NCBI GenBank assembly: GCA_900316265.1
Contig: ONCH01000016.1
Span: forward strand, 1-64,000
DNA from: an uncultured Prevotellaceae bacterium
GTDB lineage: Bacteria > Bacteroidota > Bacteroidia > Bacteroidales > Bacteroidaceae
Length of the DNA: 64,000 nt
Direction: 5' to 3'
Part shown: positions 8,726 through 15,937 of the stretch, piece by piece
Numbering within the stretch: position 1 is the stretch's first letter
How the letters are laid out: every line of letters begins with the position of its first letter
Program-made: the position numbers and the translations under genes
Notes under the pieces: model-generated
What the model was told of the DNA's origin: nothing
Databases searched by the model: none
Seen by the model: the letters and a program-made list of their open reading frames with translations, nothing else

Positions 8726-10201
8726 TTATGTGAACCACTTCTCGTTATCCTTCTCGTGGCAGTAGCTAGTGCCGTCGAAACAGTGGGTACATACTTGATC
8801 CTTGGGCAAACCGATAGAGTCAATCAGGTCTTCGAGCGTAGCAAACTTCAAGGAGGTCAATCCCAGTCGACGGGCAATCTCCTTGACCATACGCTCATAT
8901 TCCGGCGTACCTGTCTTGGCATACTCCGTGAGGTTTTTCTTATCGTCGCCTTCAAAGTCGCGAATAATACGACGGCTGATGAGTTCCAAATCACTCTTTG
9001 ACGACGTGAAACCGATGTATGGACAGCCATAGACCAATGGAGGACAAGAGATGCGGACATGAACCTCCTTGGCACCATTATCGAAGAAGGTGCGCACATT
9101 GTCGCGGAGCTGTGTACCACGCACAATGGAGTCGTCACAGAAGACGATGCGCTGGTCTTTCAGAATGGCGGGGTTGGGAATGAGCTTCATCTTAGCTACG
9201 AGGTCGCGACGCACCTGATTGCCAGGAGTGAACGAACGGGGCCACGTAGGCGTATATTTCAGTACGGCACGCTTATAAGGAATCTTTTTACCTTCAGAGT
9301 AACCTAACGCCATACCTACACCCGAATCGGGAATACCACAGACGATGTCGGCCTCGACGGAGTCTTTCTCACCCAACAGGCGACCGTTCTTCTCACGCAC
9401 ATATTCAGTATTGATGCCCTGATAGTCACTGGCGGGGAAACCATAGTAAACCCACAGGAAAGAACATATCTGACAGCGTGTGAAGGGTTTCTGCAGCACC
9501 TCGACACCATCGGCCTTCAGCTTCACAATCTCACCTGGCCCCAGATCACGCACTACCTTATAATCAAGGTTTGGGAAACTGGTGGTCTCGCTGGTAACAG
9601 CGAAGGACTGGATAAACTCGTCCGTGCCAATGGGCGACAGGCGGTGTATCTCCTTCTTACCAATAACGATAGGCGTACGTCCAAGGAAGTCGCGAGCAGC
9701 AATGATACCATCTTCCGTAAGAATCAGCATTGAGCAAGAGCCCTCAATCTTCTGATACACCTTGTTAATACCCTCCACAAAGGAGTTTCCCATATTGATG
9801 AGCAGAGCGACAAGTTCTGTCTGATTGATGTTGTTTGCAGACATCTCGCTGAAGTGCATACGCTGTTTCAGCAGCTCTTCAGCTATCTCGCGCAGATTGT
9901 TGATTTTGGCAACAGTGACCACTGCATAGCGTCCTAAGTGGGAGTTGACTATGATGGGTTGTGGATCAGTATCGCTGATAACACCTACACCCTGATGACC
10001 TTTGAAAGAGTCGAGTTCGTCTTCGAAACGTGAACGGAAGTACTGGCGTTCCAACGAGTGGATGCTGCGGTGAAAGCCGCTTTCCTCATCGAAAGTCACC
10101 AGTCCAGCGCGTTTTGTACCTAAGTGCGAGTTGTAGTCAGTCCCGTAAAACAAGTCGTTTACGCAGTCCTTTGTAGAAATTGTGCCAAAGAAGCCACCCA
10201 T
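8726..10201 (-). CDS. Amidophosphoribosyltransferase-like protein lacking the N-terminal cysteine
   Basis: The protein has 491 residues with a class-II glutamine amidotransferase-like domain (about 1-240; NSHLG, GSCSMLILTEDGIIAARD, GRTPIVIGKK) and a phosphoribosyltransferase domain (about 260-440) with the PRPP loop VFCDDSIVRGTQ. In PurF the residue after the initiator Met is the catalytic cysteine (MCG...); here it is MGGFFG, so the Ntn nucleophile is Gly and glutamine hydrolysis should be absent. The PRPP-binding part is intact. Paralogues of this form occur in Bacteroidota next to a normal PurF elsewhere, which I cannot see here. The C-terminus is Cys-rich (CTHCF...YCH). It could be an ammonia-dependent or moonlighting phosphoribosyltransferase. 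Confidence 0.85.
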   Translation of the reverse strand: MGGFFGTISTKDCVNDLFYGTDYNSHLGTKRAGLVTFDEESGFHRSIHSLERQYFRSRFEDELDSFKGHQGVGVISDTDPQPIIVNSHLGRYAVVTVAKINNLREIAEELLKQRMHFSEMSANNINQTELVALLINMGNSFVEGINKVYQKIEGSCSMLILTEDGIIAARDFLGRTPIVIGKKEIHRLSPIGTDEFIQSFAVTSETTSFPNLDYKVVRDLGPGEIVKLKADGVEVLQKPFTRCQICSFLWVYYGFPASDYQGINTEYVREKNGRLLGEKDSVEADIVCGIPDSGVGMALGYSEGKKIPYKRAVLKYTPTWPRSFTPGNQVRRDLVAKMKLIPNPAILKDQRIVFCDDSIVRGTQLRDNVRTFFDNGAKEVHVRISCPPLVYGCPYIGFTSSKSDLELISRRIIRDFEGDDKKNLTEYAKTGTPEYERMVKEIARRLGLTSLKFATLEDLIDSIGLPKDQVCTHCFDGTSYCHEKDNEKWFT

Positions 10202-10244
10202 AATGTTTTTACCTTTTGTGTGTCAATAATACCTTTATGGGCTG

Positions 10245-10252
10245 CAAAATTA
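10245..10252 (-). promoter_or_regulatory. -7 promoter element TAATTTTG for the PurF-like gene
   Basis: Minus-strand TAATTTTGCAGCCC matches the consensus and gives a leader of about 40 bases before the ATG at 10201. No clear -33 partner is seen. Confidence 0.5.
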
Positions 10253-10279
10253 CAAAAAAATCGGCAACTGTCATAAGAG

Positions 10280-10513
10280 TTAACGGATTTTTTTTGAAAA
10301 AAACTGCATTTTTATCTTAAAAGCACGTTGCAGGGCATGGCGATAGAAGGGCCAAAGCGACTGAAATGTAGTAGCACCGTTAGCCACCAGATATTCGCGC
10401 AGGGAGTCGTGCTCTTGGCGGTCTTTCTGATAGCTACTCACAGCTCTGCGAACAGCAAAATAGCCTTTCCACGCAATGAATGCCACCACAACAATAACTA
10501 AAAAGGTCATCAT
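10280..10513 (-). CDS. Small single-pass membrane protein
   Basis: The 77-residue protein begins with a hydrophobic helix (about 2-22, FLVIVVVAFIAW) followed by a basic, helical cytoplasmic tail that ends KIKMQFFSKKIR. Its ATG overlaps the stop of the degenerate ABC ATPase gene by four bases (ATGA), so the two are probably translationally coupled and work together. I do not recognise a family; the coupling to an ABC-like ATPase suggests a small membrane anchor or accessory protein. Confidence 0.65.
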   Translation of the reverse strand: MMTFLVIVVVAFIAWKGYFAVRRAVSSYQKDRQEHDSLREYLVANGATTFQSLWPFYRHALQRAFKIKMQFFSKKIR

Positions 10514-10965
10514 AGCTGGATATAATTATCGTTCAACGGATTCATGACAGTCAACACAAGGCGGCCCTGCTGAACTGCCTCTATCAGCAGGCGAGCGACC
10601 GTCTGTTGTTCCTCACTATCGAGAGATACAAAGGGGGCGTCAATCACTAACAATTGTTTGCCAGACTCTACGGCACGACGCACCAACTCCACATAGTCGG
10701 TAGGCACCTTAGTGTAGCCCTCAGGAACTGTGAGTCGCTGGGGCACATAGGCCATGAAACGACGGAAGTAAGGTGCAGACTCTGGTGTTAGCAGTTCACC
10801 ATCGATACAAATATGACCCCTATCAATAGGTATCAACCCCACAATAGCTCTCAGCAGAGTGGTCTTTCCCCTACCCTGCAAACCCACCATTTGTCCGTCA
10901 GCAATGGTGGCAGACAGTCCGGTGAAGAGTCCTTCGATAGTTACATTATGCAGTTCCAACATCAT
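10510..10965 (-). CDS. Short ABC-type ATPase, degenerate (no signature motif, Walker B Glu missing)
   Basis: From the ATG at 10965 the protein is 151 residues, well short of the usual 200-plus for an ABC nucleotide-binding domain. Walker A is intact (GLQGRGKTT, 28-36) and the Q-loop is present (YVPQ, Gln76), but no LSGGQ-type signature can be found: the sequence runs from KVPTDYVELVRR straight into Walker B, LLVIDAP (Asp109), where the catalytic Glu is Ala110. A longer frame starting at 11127 reads through the promoter region and tandem repeats and is rejected as N-terminus. The start at 10965 or 10962 lies just after a -7 element. It may bind ATP without ordinary ABC hydrolysis. Partner: the overlapping small membrane protein. 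Confidence 0.7.
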   Translation of the reverse strand: MMLELHNVTIEGLFTGLSATIADGQMVGLQGRGKTTLLRAIVGLIPIDRGHICIDGELLTPESAPYFRRFMAYVPQRLTVPEGYTKVPTDYVELVRRAVESGKQLLVIDAPFVSLDSEEQQTVARLLIEAVQQGRLVLTVMNPLNDNYIQL

Positions 10966-10974
10966 AATCAGGTG

Positions 10975-10982
10975 CAAAATTA
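10975..10982 (-). promoter_or_regulatory. -7 promoter element TAATTTTG for the ABC-like gene
   Basis: Minus-strand TAATTTTGCACC ends 9 bases before the ATG at 10965. It is part of a compact divergent promoter region shared with aguA. Confidence 0.55.
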
Positions 10983-10992
10983 TAAAAAAACA

Positions 10993-11019
10993 ACGAATAA
11001 CACGAATAATACGAATAAT
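10993..11019. repeat. Three tandem 9-bp repeats ACGAATAAY between divergent promoters
   Basis: ACGAATAAC, ACGAATAAT and ACGAATAAT follow each other without gaps at 10993-11001, 11002-11010 and 11011-11019. They fill the space between the leftward -7 element (10975-10982) and the rightward one (11025-11032), overlapping both presumed -33 regions. Confidence 0.75.
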
Positions 11020-11024
11020 TTTTA

Positions 11025-11032
11025 TACTTTTG
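11025..11032 (+). promoter_or_regulatory. -7 promoter element TACTTTTG for aguA, four bases before its ATG
   Basis: TACTTTTGCAGCATG: the first ATG (11037) is only four bases after the element, at or very near the expected transcription start, so the mRNA may be leaderless or start at a later Met. Confidence 0.6.
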
Positions 11033-11036
11033 CAGC

Positions 11037-12008
11037 ATGAAAACAATGAAACGACGCATGTTGGCAGAATGGGAGCACCAAAGCATGGTGCAACTGACTT
11101 GGCCACACAAGGATACCGACTGGGCACCCATCCTCGATGAAATCACTGCTGTATATGAAGAGATGGCGCGCGAAATCAGTAAGCGCGAGCCATTATTGAT
11201 AGTTGACGATATCCCCCATAATGACACATGGGCAAGAGACCACGGGTTTATTACGGTGGAAGAACAAGATGATTCTCTCACCTCCCACCACTCACCACTC
11301 ACCTCTAAACTCCTTTTGGACTTCTGTTTCAACGGTTGGGGTGAGAAGTTCGAGGCTAAACTCGACAACGAGATTAACCGCCACCTCTACGACCAGGGAT
11401 TAGTTAAGGGTGAGTACGAAAGTCACTTGGACTTTGTGCTGGAAGGTGGGTCAATAGAGAGCGATGGCAAAGGTACCATTTTTACTACAGAGTGCTGCCT
11501 AATGGCTCCCCATCGCAATCAGCCGCTGACCAAGCAGGAGATTGAGGAGCGTCTGAAGGAGTGGCTGGGTGCTGAGCGCATTGTCTGGCTACAACACGGC
11601 TCGTTGCTTGGTGACGATACTGACGGGCACATCGATACGCTGGCTAGAATCTGTCCCAACGACACCTTATTATATACGGGAGGCGACGAAGAACATCCTG
11701 ACCTGGCAGAAATGGAGAGAGAGCTCCAGGAACTGCGGACACTTGATGGAAAAGCCTACCGTCTTCTGAAGCTCCCTCTGCCCCGTCCTATTTTCGATGA
11801 TGGCGACCGTCTGCCGGCGACCTACGCCAACTACCTCGTAGTAAACGGTGCCGTGCTGGTGCCTACATACAATCAGCCCGATCTGGACGAAGAGGCCATG
11901 CGTATTATCGGGCAGGCATTCCCAGACCGGGAGATTGTTGGCATTGACTGCCGCGCTGTCATCAAGCAGCACGGTTCATTGCACTGTTGTACGATGCAGT
12001 ATTATTGA
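11037..12008 (+). CDS. aguA: Agmatine deiminase
   Basis: This 323-residue enzyme converts agmatine to N-carbamoylputrescine and ammonia, the first step of arginine-derived putrescine synthesis. Guanidine-modifying (PAD-type) features are visible: NDTWARDHG, GGSIESDGKG, GDDTDGHIDT and the C-terminal SLHCCTMQ with the probable nucleophile Cys317. Initiation could be at the first ATG or at the fourth codon (MKRRMLAEWE). Between the strand after RDHGFITV and LLLDF there is an insertion, DDSLTSHHSPLTSK, encoded by a CTCACC-rich repeat that also occurs in hemW. The next step, aguB, lies 0.8 kb downstream on the same strand. The 3' end overlaps the convergent lipoprotein gene by 7 bases. Confidence 0.92.
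   Translation: MKTMKRRMLAEWEHQSMVQLTWPHKDTDWAPILDEITAVYEEMAREISKREPLLIVDDIPHNDTWARDHGFITVEEQDDSLTSHHSPLTSKLLLDFCFNGWGEKFEAKLDNEINRHLYDQGLVKGEYESHLDFVLEGGSIESDGKGTIFTTECCLMAPHRNQPLTKQEIEERLKEWLGAERIVWLQHGSLLGDDTDGHIDTLARICPNDTLLYTGGDEEHPDLAEMERELQELRTLDGKAYRLLKLPLPRPIFDDGDRLPATYANYLVVNGAVLVPTYNQPDLDEEAMRIIGQAFPDREIVGIDCRAVIKQHGSLHCCTMQYY
11275..11305. repeat. CTCACC-type repeat inserted in-frame in aguA
   Basis: The stretch is made of CTCACC and CCACC units (CTCTCACCTCCCACCACTCA, then CCACTCACCTC) and encodes SLTSHHSPLTS. A close relative encoding SLTTHLSPLT is in hemW at 44228-44258. Confidence 0.65.
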
Positions 12009-12667
12009 AGCGTCTTCTTGGCGCCAAGCCACACGAGGAAGGACGAAGACGTGAACTGTGTCTGAAGCTTGTTATCCATATACAGCGTCTTGGGGAATAG
12101 GTAGATGATGTTCTTATGAACGTAGGTATCACCATCCTTCATCATATACTGCGCATAAGTGCCAGCAGCCTCTTCATAGTTATAGAATTGAACTTCCACC
12201 TTATGCGTTTCGCCTTGATAAATTATTGGGAATGTGAGTGTTTGCGGATAGGCATACATCATCAAAGGTGAATGATAGTAATAGTCGTACACCAGTTGCA
12301 CATGAATCTTGACGTTGCCAGCATTACTGACAGCTTCTTTCAGTTCCTTCTGACTATCAGGCAAGTGCTTTACTATCAGTGCTGCAGGCACATCATGCAA
12401 GTCTATCGTGCTGTCGTTGTTGAGCATCCATGTAGCATCCATCTCGTCTTTCTTGACTTCTTCATCATCCTTCGCCGGCTCAGTCGACATCGTATACAGT
12501 TTACCTTCGTAGGAACCAAAAGAGGCTTTGATTTCTGTCTGGACTTCCTTCACCCAATCTTCCCATTTCTTGTCCCAATCATCATCGTCGCCAGTCTTTA
12601 CACAAGAAGAAAGGCTCACGGTCATCAACAGGACTGATACGATACCAAATACTTTCATTTGTTTCAT
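12002..12667 (-). CDS. Lipoprotein of unknown function, possibly DUF4840-like
   Basis: The 221-residue protein has a lipoprotein signal peptide with lipobox SLSSC (Cys about 22), followed by an Asp/Trp-rich linker (TGDDDDWDKKWEDW) that points to export to the outer membrane or cell surface. The mature part has repeated beta-strand-like segments (KIHVQLVYDYYY, KVEVQFYNYEE). It resembles small Bacteroidales lipoproteins of the DUF4840 kind, but this is from general appearance only. It is read leftward between aguA and aguB and is not part of their pathway by any visible logic. The start may be at Met1 or Met4. Confidence 0.65.
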   Translation of the reverse strand: MKQMKVFGIVSVLLMTVSLSSCVKTGDDDDWDKKWEDWVKEVQTEIKASFGSYEGKLYTMSTEPAKDDEEVKKDEMDATWMLNNDSTIDLHDVPAALIVKHLPDSQKELKEAVSNAGNVKIHVQLVYDYYYHSPLMMYAYPQTLTFPIIYQGETHKVEVQFYNYEEAAGTYAQYMMKDGDTYVHKNIIYLFPKTLYMDNKLQTQFTSSSFLVWLGAKKTLQ

Positions 12668-12696
12668 TTTTGTGCGTTTTTAAAATTTTTTGCATG

Positions 12697-12704
12697 CAAA
12701 AGTA
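12697..12704 (-). promoter_or_regulatory. -7 promoter element TACTTTTG for the lipoprotein gene
   Basis: Minus-strand TACTTTTGCATGC, about 30 bases before the start codon at 12667. Confidence 0.55.
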
Positions 12705-12778
12705 GTAATAAATATGGAAGCAGCAAAAAAAAACAACCAGAAATAACACGATATTTTCTCACTTTTAATTTTATTTTG

Positions 12779-12786
12779 TACCTTTG
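12779..12786 (+). promoter_or_regulatory. -7 promoter element TACCTTTG for aguB-glnN
   Basis: TACCTTTGCAGCG ends 27 bases before the ATG at 12814. A longer aguB frame starts at a TTG at 12784, inside this element, so the ATG at 12814 is preferred. Confidence 0.7.
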
Positions 12787-12813
12787 CAGCGTTTTAACGA
12801 AAAAACAAACCCC

Positions 12814-13668
12814 ATGAAGATAGGAATCATACAACAGCACAACGTGGCGGACGTGGAAACCAACATGTCCCATTTGGCTACAAAGATTCGTCAACTGGCA
12901 CAAGAGGGCGCGGAGCTCATCGTCATGCAGGAACTGCACAACTCGCTGTATTTTTGCAAGGAGGAGGATGTGAACCTCTTCGACTTAGCTGAAAGCATCC
13001 CCGGTCCGTCAACACAGTTCTTTAGCAATCTGGCTAAGGAGTTGCAGGTTGTTATCGTGACCTCACTGTTTGAGCGTCGTGCCACAGGACTGTACCACAA
13101 CACAGCCGTAGTGCTAGAGAAGGACGGTACCATAGCAGGGAAATACCGCAAGATGCACATCCCCGACGACCCAGGCTATTACGAGAAGTTCTACTTTACG
13201 CCTGGCGACCTGGGATTCAAGCCCATCCAAACCTCTGTAGGTAAATTGGGCGTGCTGGTATGCTGGGATCAGTGGTATCCAGAAGCAGCACGACTGATGG
13301 CATTGCAAGGTGCAGAGTTGCTCATCTATCCCACCGCCATTGGTTACGATTCTAATGACACACACGAGGAGCAAGAGCGTCAGCGTATGGCATGGCAGAC
13401 GGTACAGCGCGGACATGCTGTTGCCAACGGACTACCCGTAGTAACAGTCAATCGCTGTGGCGAAGAGAACGGCGTCGCATTCTGGGGCACATCGTTTGTT
13501 GCCGGCCCACAGGGCGAACTACTCTACGAGGCTCCTATCAACGAAGAGGTAACAAAAGTCATCGAGGTGGACATGCAACGCTCAGAACAGGTTCGCCGTT
13601 GGTGGCCGTTCTTACGTGACAGGAGAATAGATAACTATAACGATATCACCAAACGCTATATAGACTAA
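12814..13668 (+). CDS. aguB: N-carbamoylputrescine amidase
   Basis: The enzyme of 284 residues hydrolyses N-carbamoylputrescine to putrescine, CO2 and ammonia. It is a nitrilase-fold amidase with the complete Glu-Lys-Cys triad: Glu40 (VMQELH), Lys113 (YRKMH) and Cys150 (LVCWDQWYPE). The start at 12814 (MKIGIIQQ) fits the family; the upstream TTG start lies in the promoter. The stop codon TAA is directly followed by the ATG of the glutamine synthetase gene (TAAATG), so the two genes form one transcript, and the ammonia released by AguA and AguB could be re-assimilated by the neighbour. Confidence 0.93.
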   Translation: MKIGIIQQHNVADVETNMSHLATKIRQLAQEGAELIVMQELHNSLYFCKEEDVNLFDLAESIPGPSTQFFSNLAKELQVVIVTSLFERRATGLYHNTAVVLEKDGTIAGKYRKMHIPDDPGYYEKFYFTPGDLGFKPIQTSVGKLGVLVCWDQWYPEAARLMALQGAELLIYPTAIGYDSNDTHEEQERQRMAWQTVQRGHAVANGLPVVTVNRCGEENGVAFWGTSFVAGPQGELLYEAPINEEVTKVIEVDMQRSEQVRRWWPFLRDRRIDNYNDITKRYID

Positions 13669-15876
13669 ATGGCAAACAATTTAAGATTTCAGGTAGTAGA
13701 AGAGGCGTTCAAGAAGCGTGCCCTCGACGTAAAGGCCCCCAGTGAACGTCCGTCGGAGTATTTCGGTAAGTACGTATTTAATAAGGAGAAAATGTATCGT
13801 TATCTGCCGAAGAACGTCTATGACAAGATGATTGACGTGATGGATAATGGTGCCCGTCTGGACCGTTCCATAGCCGATGCAGTAGCTGCTGGTATGAAGC
13901 AATGGGCACTGGAGATGGGCGTGACACACTATACCCACTGGTTCCAACCTCTGACGGAAGGCACGGCCGAGAAGCATGATGCCTTCGTGGAGCACGATGG
14001 TAAGGGCGGTATGATTGAGAAGTTCTCTGGTAAGCTGCTGGTACAGCAGGAGCCAGACGCATCGTCGTTCCCCAATGGTGGTATTCGCAACACATTCGAG
14101 GCGCGTGGCTACAGTGCCTGGGATCCTACGAGCCCCGTGTTCATCATCGATGACACACTCTGTATTCCCACCATCTTCATTGCCTATACAGGTGAAGCAC
14201 TCGACTACAAGGCTCCCCTACTCCGAGCCCTGCATGCTGTAGGCAAGGCCGCTAAGGACGTCTGTCAGTATTTCTACGACGGTGTTACGAAGGTGCAGGT
14301 GAATCTGGGTTGGGAACAAGAGTATTTCCTCGTAGATGAGGGTCTCTACTCTGCACGTCCTGACCTACTAATGACTGGTCGCACACTGATGGGGCATGAG
14401 AGTGCCAAGAACCAACAGATGGACGACCACTATTTTGGTACCATCCCCGATCGAGTGGTCGCCTTCATGAAGGATTTGGAAATTCAATCGCTGGAACTCG
14501 CCATCCCCGTGAAGACCCGCCATAACGAGGTGGCACCCAACCAGTTTGAGCTTGCTCCCATTTTCGAGGAGTGCAACTTGGCAGTAGACCATAACATGTT
14601 GCTGATGTCACTGATGAAGAAGGTAGCCCGCAAGCATGGTTTCCGCGTGCTATTACATGAGAAGCCCTTCGATGGCATCAACGGCAGTGGTAAGCATAAC
14701 AACTGGAGCCTCAGCGCTGACAATGGCGTACTGCTTCATGCACCCGGCAAGACACCCGAAGAAAATCTGCGTTTTGTGACCTTTATCGTAGAAACGCTGA
14801 TGGCCGTCTACAAGCATAACGGACTGCTGAAAGCCTCAATCATGAGTGCGACCAATGCCCACCGCCTAGGTGGTAACGAGGCACCTCCTGCTATCATTTC
14901 CAGTTTCCTGGGTACACAGCTTACGGAACTGCTCGACCATATCGAGGAGTCGGAAACCAACGAATTGTTTAACTTGAAGGGCAAGCAGGGGATGGAAATT
15001 GACATCCCACAGATTCCAGACCTTATCGTTGACAATACCGACCGCAACCGCACTAGTCCCTTTGCTTTTACAGGTAACAGGTTTGAATTCCGTGCGCCAG
15101 GTTCCAGTGTCAATTGTGCCAGCGCCATGATAGCGCTAAATGCAGCTATGGCTGAGGCGTTAACCTCATTCAAGGAGCGTGTAGATGCCAAGATTGCTGA
15201 TGGCACAGACAAGATACCTGCCATCCTCGAAATACTGAAGGAAGACGTGAAGACCTGCAAGCCTATCCGCTTCGACGGAAACGGCTATTCAGAGGAATGG
15301 GTTAAGGAGGCTGCCAAGCGCGGACTTGACGTTGAGAAATCATGTCCTGTCATCTTTGAGCATTATCTCGATGACTCAACCATCAAGATGTTTGAGAGCA
15401 CCAAGGTGATGAACAAGAAGGAATTGGAAGCCCGCAACGAAGTAAAATGGGAAATGTACGTTAAAACTGTACAGATTGAGGCTCGCGTATTAGGTGACCT
15501 CGCCATGAACCACATCATCCCTGTGGCCACCCACTATCAGAGCCAGCTCATCAAGAACGTACAGGGTATGAAAGAGATATTCTCGTCTGCAATTTTCAAC
15601 ACAGAGAAAGCTACAAAGCTCTCTGCCCGTAACATAAAACTTATCGAGGAGATTGCTGAACGTACGGAGAAGATTGAGCAGCTGGTGGAAGATTTAACGG
15701 AAGCCCGTCGTGTGGCTAATCGCATTGAGAACATTCACCAGCGCGCTATTGCCTACCATGACACTGTTTGTCCTCACATGGAGGCTATCCGTAAGGAGAT
15801 TGACAAACTGGAGATGATTGTAGAGGACGGTCTGTGGACGTTACCCAAATATCGCGAGCTATTGTTCATCCGATAA
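13669..15876 (+). CDS. glnN: Type III glutamine synthetase
   Basis: With 735 residues this matches the GSIII family, the large form typical of Bacteroidota. Characteristic segments are the N-terminal SERPSEYFGKYVFN, the conserved NLGWEQEYFLVD (metal Glu), PVKTRHNEVAPNQFELAP, HEKPFDGINGSGKHNNWSL (ATP/Glu-binding) and FTGNRFEFRAPGSS. The C-terminal third is a long helical region special to GSIII. It condenses glutamate and ammonia with ATP in the cytoplasm. It has no intergenic space after aguB, so its expression should follow the aguB promoter. A strong hairpin terminator follows. Confidence 0.96.
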   Translation: MANNLRFQVVEEAFKKRALDVKAPSERPSEYFGKYVFNKEKMYRYLPKNVYDKMIDVMDNGARLDRSIADAVAAGMKQWALEMGVTHYTHWFQPLTEGTAEKHDAFVEHDGKGGMIEKFSGKLLVQQEPDASSFPNGGIRNTFEARGYSAWDPTSPVFIIDDTLCIPTIFIAYTGEALDYKAPLLRALHAVGKAAKDVCQYFYDGVTKVQVNLGWEQEYFLVDEGLYSARPDLLMTGRTLMGHESAKNQQMDDHYFGTIPDRVVAFMKDLEIQSLELAIPVKTRHNEVAPNQFELAPIFEECNLAVDHNMLLMSLMKKVARKHGFRVLLHEKPFDGINGSGKHNNWSLSADNGVLLHAPGKTPEENLRFVTFIVETLMAVYKHNGLLKASIMSATNAHRLGGNEAPPAIISSFLGTQLTELLDHIEESETNELFNLKGKQGMEIDIPQIPDLIVDNTDRNRTSPFAFTGNRFEFRAPGSSVNCASAMIALNAAMAEALTSFKERVDAKIADGTDKIPAILEILKEDVKTCKPIRFDGNGYSEEWVKEAAKRGLDVEKSCPVIFEHYLDDSTIKMFESTKVMNKKELEARNEVKWEMYVKTVQIEARVLGDLAMNHIIPVATHYQSQLIKNVQGMKEIFSSAIFNTEKATKLSARNIKLIEEIAERTEKIEQLVEDLTEARRVANRIENIHQRAIAYHDTVCPHMEAIRKEIDKLEMIVEDGLWTLPKYRELLFIR

Positions 15877-15881
15877 ATGCA

Positions 15882-15921
15882 AAGAAAAACGGCAATGCAA
15901 ACAAGCACTGCCGTTTTTCTT
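15882..15921. terminator. Bidirectional terminator between glnN and xylB
   Basis: AAGAAAAACGGCAATG (15882-15897) pairs with CACTGCCGTTTTTCTT (15906-15921), a 16-bp stem with one mismatch and an 8-base loop. A/T tracts on both sides make it usable by both convergent genes. Confidence 0.85.
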
Positions 15922-15937
15922 ATCTCTTCGTCCAAGA

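Noticed and set aside
10966..11127. N-terminal extension of the ABC-like protein (IIRIIRVIR segment)
   Set aside because: It is a translation of the tandem ACGAATAAY repeats and of the divergent promoter region.
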